64,000 nucleotides of DNA from Tenacibaculum sp. MAR_2009_124 (GTDB taxonomy: Bacteria > Bacteroidota > Bacteroidia > Flavobacteriales > Flavobacteriaceae): NCBI RefSeq assembly GCF_900105455.1, contig NZ_FNSF01000002.1, forward strand, positions 179,501-243,500. The letters are read 5' to 3'. Positions 54,719 through 62,212 of the stretch are shown piece by piece. The notes beneath the pieces are model-generated. The model did no database searches, was not told where the DNA came from, and saw only the letters and a list, made by a program, of their open reading frames with translations. The translations under genes and the position numbers were made by a program. Position 1 is the first letter of the stretch. The number at the start of each line of letters is the position of its first letter.

Positions 54719-54791
54719 GTAGAGAAACGTCCCCCGTATTTCTGTCACTTAATAGAATAAACTCGCAATTTACATTGCGAGTTTATTTTTT
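54719..54791 (+). ncRNA. Candidate small RNA with C-rich 5' segment
   Basis: A promoter-like sequence at 54683-54713 is followed about 70 bases later by a clear terminator, with no open reading frame between them. The predicted RNA of about 70-75 bases starts with GAGAAACGTCCCCCGTAT (54722-54739), a C-rich block unusual for this AT-rich DNA, and ends in the terminator hairpin. The same 18 bases occur on the other strand at 58550-58567. An orphan promoter-terminator pair can also be left from a lost gene. Expression is not shown. Confidence 0.45.
54759..54791 (+). terminator. Terminator of the candidate small RNA
   Basis: 11-bp perfect inverted repeat AAACTCGCAAT / ATTGCGAGTTT (54759-54769 and 54774-54784), loop TTAC, followed by a T-rich run. 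There is no gene just upstream on this strand. Confidence 0.8.
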
Positions 54792-54832
54792 TTCGATGGT
54801 GTTTATAGATGTTAATATCGTTTGCGAATTGA

Positions 54833-55013
54833 AATTAACGTGAGTTCGATATAAGAAAATCAATGTCAGTTTGAGTGTTTTTCCAAGAAAAATGTATCGA
54901 AAACAATTGATTTTGGACATTAAAAAGCTATTCTCGATACAAAAATCCTACGATTTTCACTCGAATTGACACTTTTTAAGTTTAATAATCCTTACATCGA
55001 ACTCACGTTAAAT
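54833..55013. repeat. Large imperfect hairpin element
   Basis: About 180 bases of nested inverted repeats. The outer arms TTAACGTGAGTTCGAT (54835-54850) and its complement (54996-55011) are 16 bp perfect. Middle arms pair TGTCAGTTTGAGTG with CACTCGAATTGACA, and inner arms pair TATCGAAAA with TTCTCGATA. It resembles the hairpin repeats (GTCAGTTCGAGTG...CACTCGAACTGAC) that I know from intergenic DNA of many flavobacteria. No T-tract follows and no reading frame crosses it. Confidence 0.75.
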
Positions 55014-55300
55014 TACTCTAGTAGCCCCACTTTCTTTTTCTTGTGCAGTAACTTCAAATTATAACCTGCATAAATTATTTTAAATAGTAGGAATGTCACC
55101 TCGATCGGAGTATAGAGGTCGTTTTTTGCTGTGGACTAATAAGAGTAGGTACAGACTGTGCTCGATCCGATATTAAGGGCATGTTTAATCCATTTTTCTG
55201 AAAAGGAAAATATAAATGTATAATTCTTCTACAGCATAATATTGGTTAACCGATGGCTTTGTTATATTTGAGCCTAATTAAAGATGATAAGTTCGAATAC
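55014..55300. other. Intergenic DNA with degenerate repeat
   Basis: Between the hairpin element and the phosphoesterase gene. TGTCACCTCGATCGGAGTAT near 55094-55115, followed by AGAGGTCG, resembles a decayed flavobacterial intergenic repeat. No gene is seen. The end of this stretch holds a promoter (55242-55270). Confidence 0.4.
55242..55270 (+). promoter_or_regulatory. Promoter of the YfcE-like phosphoesterase gene
   Basis: TTG (55242-55244), 18 bases, TATATTTG (55263-55270). It lies before the ATG at 55301 and overlaps the longer reading from 55253, which it therefore rules out. Confidence 0.6.
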
Positions 55301-55798
55301 ATGAAGAAAATTTTATTGTTATCTGATACGCATAGTTTTATAGATGATCAGATCTTAAAATATGTAGATATGGCTGATGAGGTTTGGCATGCAGGTGATA
55401 TTGGTGATTTACAGGTGACTGATACGATAAAAAAGCACAGGCCTTTACGTGCTGTTTACGGAAATATAGACGATAAAGATGCTAGAGTTGAGTTTAAAGA
55501 AAACGAGCTTTTTGAGCTAGAAGGGGCACGTGTTTTTATGACTCATATTGGCGGGTATCCAGGGAAATACAAACCAAGAGTACGCGATATATTTGCTTCA
55601 GAAAAGCCTACGATTTTTATTTGCGGACATTCTCATATATTAAAAGTTCAGTATGATGAGAAATACAACGCATTACATTTAAACCCAGGGGCGGCTGGAA
55701 AACATGGATTCCATAAAGTAAGAACCATGTTACGATTTGAATTAAGTAACGGTGGTATAAAAAATTTAGAAATCATTGAACTTGCTAAACGAAGCTAG
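55301..55798 (+). CDS. YfcE/MJ0936-like metallophosphoesterase
   Basis: 165-residue soluble phosphodiesterase of the YfcE family. Metal-binding motifs are LLSDTHS (near residue 5), HAGDIGD, GNIDD, MTHIGG and CGHSHI, all in order. The start at 55301 (MKKILLLSDTHS) is chosen because the -7 box of its promoter lies at 55263-55270. The 3' end overlaps the end of the convergent histidine kinase gene by 14 bases. Natural substrate unknown. Confidence 0.9.
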   Translation: MKKILLLSDTHSFIDDQILKYVDMADEVWHAGDIGDLQVTDTIKKHRPLRAVYGNIDDKDARVEFKENELFELEGARVFMTHIGGYPGKYKPRVRDIFASEKPTIFICGHSHILKVQYDEKYNALHLNPGAAGKHGFHKVRTMLRFELSNGGIKNLEIIELAKRS

Positions 55799-57722
55799 TT
55801 TGTGATTTGATTAGAACTGGTACTGAAAAAGTAATTTTAGAACCTTGATTAACTCCTGATTCAACTAAAAAGTTACCATTCATCATTTGAATTCTAGCTT
55901 CTATTTGGTTTAAGCCTAAACCATCAGAACCACTATTACTGACTTTGTAATTAAATCCGATACCGTCATCTTCTATACGAACAGAAAGAAAATTGTTTTT
56001 CTCCTCAATTATAAGATAGGCGTTAGCAGCTTTACTGTGCTTAATAATATTATTAACAAGCTCGTGGATTACGTTATACAATTTAATTTCAAACTCCTGA
56101 CTATAACGATGTACATTGCTAATTTCTGTATGAAATTCTAACTCGCGATTAGAGTACTTTTTTGCGATATCTTTTATTGCATACTCCAAACCAAACTTTA
56201 AAAGGATGGAAGAAACTAAATTATGCGAAAGATCTCTCACTTTTTCAGAAGCTTCCAAAATTATATCTTGAGTTTTTTCTAGTTCAACAGGTGTAGTTCC
56301 ATTAAACTGCTTTTTAGTGGCACGAAGATGCATATTGGCAGAGGATAGCAAGGCACTTACGCTATCATGTAAGGTTTCTGCAATTTGCTTCCGCTCGGTT
56401 TCCTTACCGTCAATAGTAGCATTTAAAATTTTAACTTGCGCTTCCGATTTTAAATGGTCAATTTTTTGTTTTTCAACAAGCTTACTTTGTTCTAATTTCA
56501 GTTTAAGGTTTCTTTGGCGAAGTTTAATATTATATATAATAACGGCAGAAACAATTACAATTAATATAGTTAGACCACCTAAAAGTTTATCCGTAGAATC
56601 TTTCTTAATTTTAGCAATTTCTACTTCTTTATCACTTTCTAGTTTTTTTAATGATTCAAAGTGTTTTAATTCAGTTTGTTTAATTCTTTTTTTCGTTTCA
56701 TTTGCTTCGAGATTCTTTAAAAGTTCATTAGAAATCTCAAGATTATCATAAGCTTTGTAATCTTTCAGGTTTCTCATGGCCCAAGCAATATTGTAATACA
56801 GAGCATATTTTAATTCAACCGCATGTTGGGTTTTTAAATTTTTAATCGCATCAAGCGCAAAGTAATAACGTTTTTTAGCATTTTCAAAATCGCCTTTGTA
56901 TAGAAAAATACTGGCAAAGTTTGTGTGGGCTTTGGCTAGATTAAGTTTGTCATTACTTTGCTTATAAATATTAATAGCATTGTTGGCAAAATTTTTGGCT
57001 TCGGAGTATAAAGAGTCAGAGAGGTATAATGCAGATAATGTAATATATGATTTCCCTTTAATGTCTATTACGTCATTATTCAATGAGGGCGTTCTTTCTA
57101 GTTGATTAAAGAAATAGATAGCACTGTCCCTATAGCTTTTAATGGTTTCAATGGTCTTTTTCTGAATTTCTTTCTCAGCTCCTCCCAAACTTTCAATTTT
57201 CTCTTTTAGCTCTTTTAGTTCATGGGTTTTTAAGTCAGAATTATTATAGAGTTGAACATAAGCATTACCAAGTCTAAAATATAACCTTGGCTTATTCTTA
57301 GTCAAAAAAATACTAGAGGAGTTGTCATTTTGTAACAAATTATCATGTATGTCCCTTGAGGAGGTATTCAATAATCGACGATAATATTGCACCGCTCTTT
57401 CGTATTGTCTACTTTCAAAAAAGATTCTGCCAATTAAAAGGCATGAGGAGAATTGAATCTCCTCATACTTATTGTTTTTTGATTGAGTGTATACATCTAA
57501 TGCAATATCTAGAGCCTCTTCAAAATTAGATTTTCTGAATAAGCTTCGCGCTTTACTTAGTTTTTGTTTTGTAGAAATAGAATCATTTTTTGTTTGATCT
57601 TCAACGTTCTGGGTAAAAGAAATATTACAGTGATTTATTCTTTCCTTGTTAAAGCTATAACAAAATAAAAATTGATTATTTAAAATTATAAATGTAAAAA
57701 TATAAAAAACGGATCTCCTCAT
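55785..57722 (-). CDS. TPR-containing sensor histidine kinase (HisKA_3/NarX-like)
   Basis: 645-residue sensor with an N-terminal signal or anchor (about 1-24), a periplasmic TPR region (about 45-340), a membrane helix (about 380-400), a short coiled coil, the dimerisation/phosphoacceptor region ERKQIAETLHDSVSALLSSA, and an ATPase domain with HELVNNIIKHSKA and IEDDGIGF followed by GLGLNQIEARIQ. This is the usual Bacteroidota partner of NarL/FixJ-type regulators, and one is encoded upstream at 58758-59411. The lipoprotein gene stands between them, 37 bp upstream. The signal sensed is unknown. Confidence 0.92.
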   Translation of the reverse strand: MRRSVFYIFTFIILNNQFLFCYSFNKERINHCNISFTQNVEDQTKNDSISTKQKLSKARSLFRKSNFEEALDIALDVYTQSKNNKYEEIQFSSCLLIGRIFFESRQYERAVQYYRRLLNTSSRDIHDNLLQNDNSSSIFLTKNKPRLYFRLGNAYVQLYNNSDLKTHELKELKEKIESLGGAEKEIQKKTIETIKSYRDSAIYFFNQLERTPSLNNDVIDIKGKSYITLSALYLSDSLYSEAKNFANNAINIYKQSNDKLNLAKAHTNFASIFLYKGDFENAKKRYYFALDAIKNLKTQHAVELKYALYYNIAWAMRNLKDYKAYDNLEISNELLKNLEANETKKRIKQTELKHFESLKKLESDKEVEIAKIKKDSTDKLLGGLTILIVIVSAVIIYNIKLRQRNLKLKLEQSKLVEKQKIDHLKSEAQVKILNATIDGKETERKQIAETLHDSVSALLSSANMHLRATKKQFNGTTPVELEKTQDIILEASEKVRDLSHNLVSSILLKFGLEYAIKDIAKKYSNRELEFHTEISNVHRYSQEFEIKLYNVIHELVNNIIKHSKAANAYLIIEEKNNFLSVRIEDDGIGFNYKVSNSGSDGLGLNQIEARIQMMNGNFLVESGVNQGSKITFSVPVLIKSQTSFV

Positions 57723-57759
57723 ATAATAAATAAAGAACTATTTTATTGAAAATAATTGC

Positions 57760-58458
57760 TTAATAAATTGAAGGTGAGTCTCCAAGAGAACCAACTACTA
57801 ATATTGGCTTTTTTGACATTGACACCTTGTTCGATCTCCCTGAATATTTATGATTAACAAAATCTATTTTTAAAATTTTATTAGTTGAAACATTTAGAGT
57901 TCTTGAAAACCTCTTGTTTTTAGTTTTACCCGATTCCAAATGAATCTCATAGGTCTCACTTTCATCGTCATATACAAAATCCGTTGTTACATTATTGTTC
58001 ACCTCAAAGTCTAAAGTAAAAGTACCATCAATATTTTTTGTAATGCTGTAATCATATAGAAATTCAGTTACACCACGTCCTGATTTGTTGATACCATCAT
58101 CTTCAATCGAAATATACGATTTTTTCCCGTTTTTGGCTTCAAGTATGTTTACTTTTAACAAGTTGTTGTCTAAAGTAAATTGAGTTCCCTGTCTGCTAAC
58201 AGTAACTTGGTTTCCTTCAGATAAAACAACCTCATTTGAATTGTCTGCGTTTTTGTACGTGTCGATTTGCGTATTTTTGGCAACATCGAAGTCCATATAA
58301 TACGAACCATCGGCATTTCTTTTTAAAGTATAGGACTTTAATTGAGACGCTTCTGCATTGTCAATATTTTGCAACGTGTTGATGTCCCCTTCGTTAGATG
58401 AACAAGATGCTAATAATACGATACTGATTGTTGCGAAAAATAAATTGATTTTTTTCAT
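57760..58458 (-). CDS. Lipoprotein between kinase and regulator genes
   Basis: 232-residue lipoprotein, lipobox ASC with Cys19 and SSNEG behind it. The rest is beta-rich, with two similar stretches: LKRNADGSYYMDFDVAKNTQID and a later TKNIDGTFTLDFEVNNNV, each followed by a VVL/YEIHL strand and GK. This suggests two copies of a small domain. No family recognised. Its place in the operon regulator - lipoprotein - kinase hints at an accessory or output role in signalling. The leader of about 100 bases contains the 18-nt C-rich motif. Confidence 0.75.
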   Translation of the reverse strand: MKKINLFFATISIVLLASCSSNEGDINTLQNIDNAEASQLKSYTLKRNADGSYYMDFDVAKNTQIDTYKNADNSNEVVLSEGNQVTVSRQGTQFTLDNNLLKVNILEAKNGKKSYISIEDDGINKSGRGVTEFLYDYSITKNIDGTFTLDFEVNNNVTTDFVYDDESETYEIHLESGKTKNKRFSRTLNVSTNKILKIDFVNHKYSGRSNKVSMSKKPILVVGSLGDSPSIY

Positions 58459-58518
58459 GATTTCTGCGTTTAAGTAATTTAAGGAATATTTAAAGGTTTA
58501 ATATTTAAGAGTAAAAAA

Positions 58519-58642
58519 AAGGCGATGCACTTAGTATAGACAGATGGAGATACGGGGGACGTTTCTCAAAGTTAGGGGATAAAGAAAACAAAATGAAGGG
58601 GTTTTCTAAACTATGTTATTTTTTTAATAACGCGCACATCGC
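58519..58642. repeat. Hairpin-ended segment A (related to segment B)
   Basis: About 124 bases with inverted ends GGCGATGCAC (58521-58530) and GCACATCGCC (58633-58642). It aligns with segment B over most of its length; for instance GGGGATAAAGAAAACAAAAT here corresponds to GGGGGCAAAGAAAAACAGAA there. It contains the 18-nt motif (58550-58567, minus strand) and TAACTTTG (58574-58567). On the minus strand it begins with a remnant LAMCALLKK that resembles the end of the regulator, LAMYAVRNKIV. Confidence 0.6.
58550..58567 (-). promoter_or_regulatory. 18-nt C-rich motif, second copy, in the lipoprotein leader
   Basis: GAGAAACGTCCCCCGTAT on the minus strand is identical to 54722-54739. It directly follows a -7-like box TAACTTTG. 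The -33 spacing is poor (TTTG only 14 bases away), so promoter use is uncertain. Confidence 0.5.
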
Positions 58643-58679
58643 CAGGTAATGATTTTAATATTTTAATTGTTGTAGTTCT

Positions 58680-58794
58680 TAGCGATGTATTTCATTAGGA
58701 ATTATAGGATGGGGGGGAGTATTTTCTTTGGGGGCAAAGAAAAACAGAATGAAAGGATTATACTATCTTATTCCTAACTGCGTACATCGCTAAA
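58680..58794. repeat. Hairpin-ended segment B, overlapping the end of the regulator gene
   Basis: About 115 bases with 11-bp perfect inverted ends TTAGCGATGTA (58680-58690) and TACATCGCTAA. The right end is within the last 14 codons of the regulator gene. The interior holds GGATGGGGGGGAGTATTTTC, a diverged form of the motif in segment A. Confidence 0.6.
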
Positions 58795-59411
58795 CCTACT
58801 ACATTTTTTACTTTCAGTTTTTTGTAAAGGTTTCTGCGATACGATTCTACAGTTTTTACACTAATGCTTAACGTATCCGCTATTTCAGATGAACTTCTCT
58901 CTTGTGCTATTAATTTTAGCACTTCGATTTCTCTATCGGTTAAATCTTTATGCGATTCTTCTTTATCATTATCTTTTTTGGAACTCGCAACATAAAGGTT
59001 AAACAATTTACTTTTAATGTCTTCATTAAAGTATTGTAATCCTTTATCTACTGCTCTAATGGCGTCAACGATGTATTCACTGGCACAGCTTTTTTCTAAA
59101 AAGCCATTTGCACCCAACGCGATCATTTCTTGTACTAATTTTGGATCGCTTAAACTCGATAGTATAATTGTTTTAATTCTTACGTCTCTCTGCTTAAAGA
59201 CTTTTAAAACATCTATTCCATCCATTTCAGGCATGTTAATATCTAGTACTAACACATCTGCGGTGTTTGTTGCTGACCAGTTGATTACCTCTTTACCCGT
59301 TAGAGAGAAGCCTTCAACTTCAATGTCATCTTCAATATTTATTAGAGCCATCACTCCTTCTATAAGGATTTTGTGATCATCGGCTATATGAACTTTAATC
59401 TTTGTACTCAT
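58758..59411 (-). CDS. NarL/FixJ-type response regulator
   Basis: 217-residue response regulator. The receiver domain (about 5-122) has acidic DD (11-12), phosphoacceptor Asp57 in VLVLDINMP and Lys near 108. A LuxR-type helix-turn-helix follows (about 150-215): LTDREIEVLKLIAQERSSSE, then SVKTVESYRRNLYKKLKVKN. It heads the cluster regulator - lipoprotein - TPR kinase. The promoter is at 59424-59454 and a set of GGGTT/AACCC palindromes lies just upstream, suggesting self-regulation. Its last codons overlap the repeat segment B. Confidence 0.94.
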   Translation of the reverse strand: MSTKIKVHIADDHKILIEGVMALINIEDDIEVEGFSLTGKEVINWSATNTADVLVLDINMPEMDGIDVLKVFKQRDVRIKTIILSSLSDPKLVQEMIALGANGFLEKSCASEYIVDAIRAVDKGLQYFNEDIKSKLFNLYVASSKKDNDKEESHKDLTDREIEVLKLIAQERSSSEIADTLSISVKTVESYRRNLYKKLKVKNVVGLAMYAVRNKIV

Positions 59412-59423
59412 TGTTTACATATA

Positions 59424-59454
59424 CAAATTTAGGTGACAACTAGTTAATCCACAA
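59424..59454 (-). promoter_or_regulatory. Promoter of the NarL-type regulator gene
   Basis: On the minus strand: TTG (59454-59452), 20 bases, TAAATTTG (59431-59424), only 13 bases before the ATG. The transcript leader would be very short. Confidence 0.6.
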
Positions 59455-59462
59455 TACTCAAA

Positions 59463-59513
59463 ATCCCTAAACCCATTTTAAGGGTTTGTACTAAATCTAT
59501 CAGGGTTAACCCT
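59463..59513. promoter_or_regulatory. Palindrome cluster, likely operator
   Basis: AAACCC (59469-59474) with GGGTTT (59482-59487), and the perfect 12-base palindrome AGGGTTAACCCT (59502-59513), centred about 24 bases apart. They lie directly upstream of the regulator promoter, where an activator or autoregulator would bind. The rest of the 333-base gap to the DUF4293 gene holds only the terminator at 59685-59715. Confidence 0.5.
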
Positions 59514-59684
59514 TAATTTTTCTTTAACATTTGGGGGTAATGCTTTGCTTTTTAGTAGTTTAAGTCGTTAATATTTTGGTTATAGCTGGGGAAATTAATA
59601 ATGTAAATTTAAGAGAAAATAGTTAATTAACCTTCTTAGAAGGCTATTATTTAACTATTTGCGAATATTGCAAACTCTTATATA

Positions 59685-59715
59685 AAACAAAAACCGAGAA
59701 TTAATTCTCGGTTTT
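59685..59715 (-). terminator. Terminator of the DUF4293 gene
   Basis: 26-base palindrome (59690-59715), stem AAAACCGAGAATT, followed by T-rich sequence on the minus strand. Confidence 0.8.
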
Positions 59716-59744
59716 CTCGCACTAAATATACTAAGATGTTAGGT

Positions 59745-60182
59745 TTATCGCAATCTGTCTACTGATTTTACAAGATCCTCATCCTTTTTAATGGCCTTGT
59801 TTGCTAAAACAATAAGCAAAATAACCAAAATTGGAATAATCATCCCAATACCTTTCTCAGAAACAGCTGTTTCTCCAGATAATGTTAGCGACAAATAAAT
59901 CAATAATCCTAATAAAAAAAGATTAATCAAAATTGCAATCCGACCTACAACAAATTGTAGCTTCCTATTATTATATAGAAATATGGTGATCAATGACACC
60001 AAAGCCGAAATTAAAAAACACACAGGAATTAAGTTTTCAAGAATACTATTACTCGAAAACATATCGAATACATATATAGGTGTATTTTCCTTGGTTTGAG
60101 TCCATAGACTTATAATAAGAGGCAATGCCCCTGATAGTAAGGAAGCTATTAATAGATATATGCTCTGTATTCGCTGTATCAT
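59745..60182 (-). CDS. DUF4293 family membrane protein
   Basis: 145-residue protein with four membrane helices (about 7-25, 45-65, 78-98 and 103-125), starting MIQRIQSIYLL and ending KSVDRLR, the hallmarks of DUF4293. Function unknown. It is divergent from rho, with which this family is usually neighbour in Bacteroidota as far as I recall. A -7 box TATTTTTG (60200-60207, minus strand) lies close to the ATG. Confidence 0.88.
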   Translation of the reverse strand: MIQRIQSIYLLIASLLSGALPLIISLWTQTKENTPIYVFDMFSSNSILENLIPVCFLISALVSLITIFLYNNRKLQFVVGRIAILINLFLLGLLIYLSLTLSGETAVSEKGIGMIIPILVILLIVLANKAIKKDEDLVKSVDRLR

Positions 60183-60253
60183 GTTTTTTTCTTGGAAGGC
60201 AAAAATAATACTTCTTTTTTTAAAAAGAAATATTACAAGTTAAATTATTTGTA

Positions 60254-60261
60254 TATATTTG
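60254..60261 (+). promoter_or_regulatory. Candidate -7 box of rho
   Basis: TATATTTG, exact match, about 120 bases before the rho ATG. The long leader could carry autoregulation, but I see no clear structure in it. Confidence 0.45.
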
Positions 60262-60381
60262 CCTTGTAAGTAACCGCACTTTTAACTGTTATACACTTCA
60301 TATAACAAAGCAATCAAGCAAAACAAATTAATAAATATAAATTCTTTGGAAGTGGGAATTTTTAACCTAATATTTTAACGA

Positions 60382-62163
60382 ATGTTCGAGATTTCGGAAT
60401 TAAAAGCTAAGAAATTAACTGATTTACAGTCTATAGCTAAAACTATTGGTTTAACTAGAATTAGTCAGTTGAAAAAATTAGATTTAGTTTATAAAATTTT
60501 AGATGCTCAGGCTGAAGCTGAAAATAAAGAAGAAAAAAAACCAGCTCCCAAAAAAGCATCAACAGAGGTTGCTACAAAAGAGAAGCCTAAGAGAAGAAGG
60601 ATATCAAAGAAAGCAGGAGAGGCTGCAACTCAATCTGAAAAAGAAATTGTAAAAGATAAAAAAGAAGCCACGGAGGATAAAAAAGTTGCTACTAGAACTG
60701 TAAAGCAGGAGGATACTCGAAAGAAAGAGGCTCCAGTAGTTAAAACTCCGAACAATGGAGCAGAAGAAGCGGTAAAGAAAGAAGTTGTAAAGAAAGAGGT
60801 TGTAAAGAAGGAAGCTGTAAAGAAAGAAGTTACAGAAGATAAGAGAACTCAAAGCAACCAGAGCAATACTAATTCGAACAGCAACAGCAGTAATAATAAC
60901 AATAATAGAAGACCTGCTAAAAACCACCAGAACGGACATAACCAGAACAATAATCAAAACCACAGCAAGAATAAGCATCATCAAAACAAGAATAAAAATC
61001 AACATCAGCATAAAAGCGGTAATAAGTACCGTGATCCTGATTTTGAATTTGATGGAATTATAGAGAGCGAAGGTGTGTTAGAAATGATGCCTGATGGATA
61101 TGGTTTTTTAAGGTCGTCAGACTATAATTATTTATCATCTCCAGATGATATTTATGTATCTCAATCGCAAATAAAATTATTTGGATTAAAAACTGGAGAT
61201 ACTGTAAGAGGAAATGTTCGTCCACCAAAAGAGGGAGAGAAATATTTCCCTTTAATTAGAGTGTCAAAGATTAATGGACTAAATCCTAACATTGTTAGAG
61301 ATAGAGTTTCATTTGAACATTTAACACCTCTTTTTGCAAACGAGAAGTTCAATTTAGCTGAAAGAGGAAGTTCTCTATCAACGCGAATTATCGATTTATT
61401 CTCTCCTATAGGAAAAGGACAGCGTGGTATGATTGTAGCACAACCAAAAACTGGTAAAACCATGTTGTTAAAGGATGTTGCAAATGCAATTGCAGCCAAT
61501 CATCCGGAAGTTTACCAATTAGTTTTGTTAATTGATGAGCGTCCTGAAGAGGTTACTGATATGCAAAGAAGTGTAAGAGGAGAGGTTGTTGCTTCTACTT
61601 TTGATGAACCAGCTGATAAGCATGTAAGAGTAGCAAATATTGTTTTAGAAAAAGCAAAGCGTTTAGTTGAATGTGGTCATGATGTAGTAATCTTGTTAGA
61701 TTCTATTACTCGTTTAGCAAGAGCGTATAATACCGTAGCTCCGGCATCTGGTAAAATATTATCAGGAGGTATTGATGCGAACGCATTGCATAAACCAAAA
61801 CGATTCTTTGGAGCTGCACGTAATATAGAAAATGGAGGTTCCTTAACTATTATTGCGACTGCCTTAACTGAAACTGGTTCAAAAATGGATGAAGTTATTT
61901 TTGAAGAATTTAAAGGTACTGGTAATATGGAGCTTCAATTAGAGCGTAATATTGCAAATAGAAGAATTTATCCTGCTATTGATTTAATTAAATCTAGTAC
62001 GCGTCGTGATGATTTATTACTAGACGAAAAAACAGTACAACGTATGTGGGTGCTGCGTAAATACTTAGCAGATATGAATCCAATAGAGGCTATGGAATTT
62101 ATTCAACAAAGAATTAAAACTTCTTTGAATAATGATGAGTTCTTAATTTCAATGAATGGATAA
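60382..62163 (+). CDS. rho: Transcription termination factor Rho with long disordered insert
   Basis: Hexameric RNA-dependent ATPase ending transcription (593 aa, versus 419 in E. coli). The N-terminal helical domain ([20 protein letters not shown]) is followed by an insert of about 160 residues (about 50-212) rich in Lys/Glu, then Asn, His and Gln, including a repeat [10 protein letters not shown]. The RNA-binding cold-shock-like domain starts near 225 ([15 protein letters not shown]). The ATPase has Walker A QPKTGKTM (about 355) and [13 protein letters not shown]. The insert is typical of Bacteroidota Rho. An intrinsic terminator follows the gene. Confidence 0.97.
   Translation: MFEISELKAKKLTDLQSIAKTIGLTRISQLKKLDLVYKILDAQAEAENKEEKKPAPKKASTEVATKEKPKRRRISKKAGEAATQSEKEIVKDKKEATEDKKVATRTVKQEDTRKKEAPVVKTPNNGAEEAVKKEVVKKEVVKKEAVKKEVTEDKRTQSNQSNTNSNSNSSNNNNNRRPAKNHQNGHNQNNNQNHSKNKHHQNKNKNQHQHKSGNKYRDPDFEFDGIIESEGVLEMMPDGYGFLRSSDYNYLSSPDDIYVSQSQIKLFGLKTGDTVRGNVRPPKEGEKYFPLIRVSKINGLNPNIVRDRVSFEHLTPLFANEKFNLAERGSSLSTRIIDLFSPIGKGQRGMIVAQPKTGKTMLLKDVANAIAANHPEVYQLVLLIDERPEEVTDMQRSVRGEVVASTFDEPADKHVRVANIVLEKAKRLVECGHDVVILLDSITRLARAYNTVAPASGKILSGGIDANALHKPKRFFGAARNIENGGSLTIIATALTETGSKMDEVIFEEFKGTGNMELQLERNIANRRIYPAIDLIKSSTRRDDLLLDEKTVQRMWVLRKYLADMNPIEAMEFIQQRIKTSLNNDEFLISMNG
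60772..60831 (+). repeat. 15-bp tandem repeat in rho (VKKEV units)
   Basis: Four in-frame copies of a 15-base unit encode [20 protein letters not shown] within the disordered insert. The copies differ by a few bases. Confidence 0.75.
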
Positions 62164-62184
62164 GTCAAATAATATTTAAAAATG

Positions 62185-62212
62185 AAGCCTGCTTAATAAG
62201 CAGGCTTTTTTT
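62185..62212 (+). terminator. Intrinsic terminator after rho
   Basis: 10-bp perfect inverted repeat AAGCCTGCTT / AAGCAGGCTT (62185-62194 and 62198-62207), followed by seven T residues. Confidence 0.85.

Noticed and set aside
55253..55300. Extended start of the YfcE-like gene
   Set aside because: It contains the -7 box of the gene's own promoter; the family motif starts right after Met at 55301.
54562..55300. Defence island, phage remnant or insertion sequence in the largest gene-free stretch
   Set aside because: No transposase, integrase or toxin-like frame in any direction; repeats and a candidate RNA explain most of it.
60604..61011. 135-codon frame opposite the rho insert
   Set aside because: It is the antisense of a low-complexity Lys/Asn stretch and gives an artificial Leu/Ile/Val-rich product.
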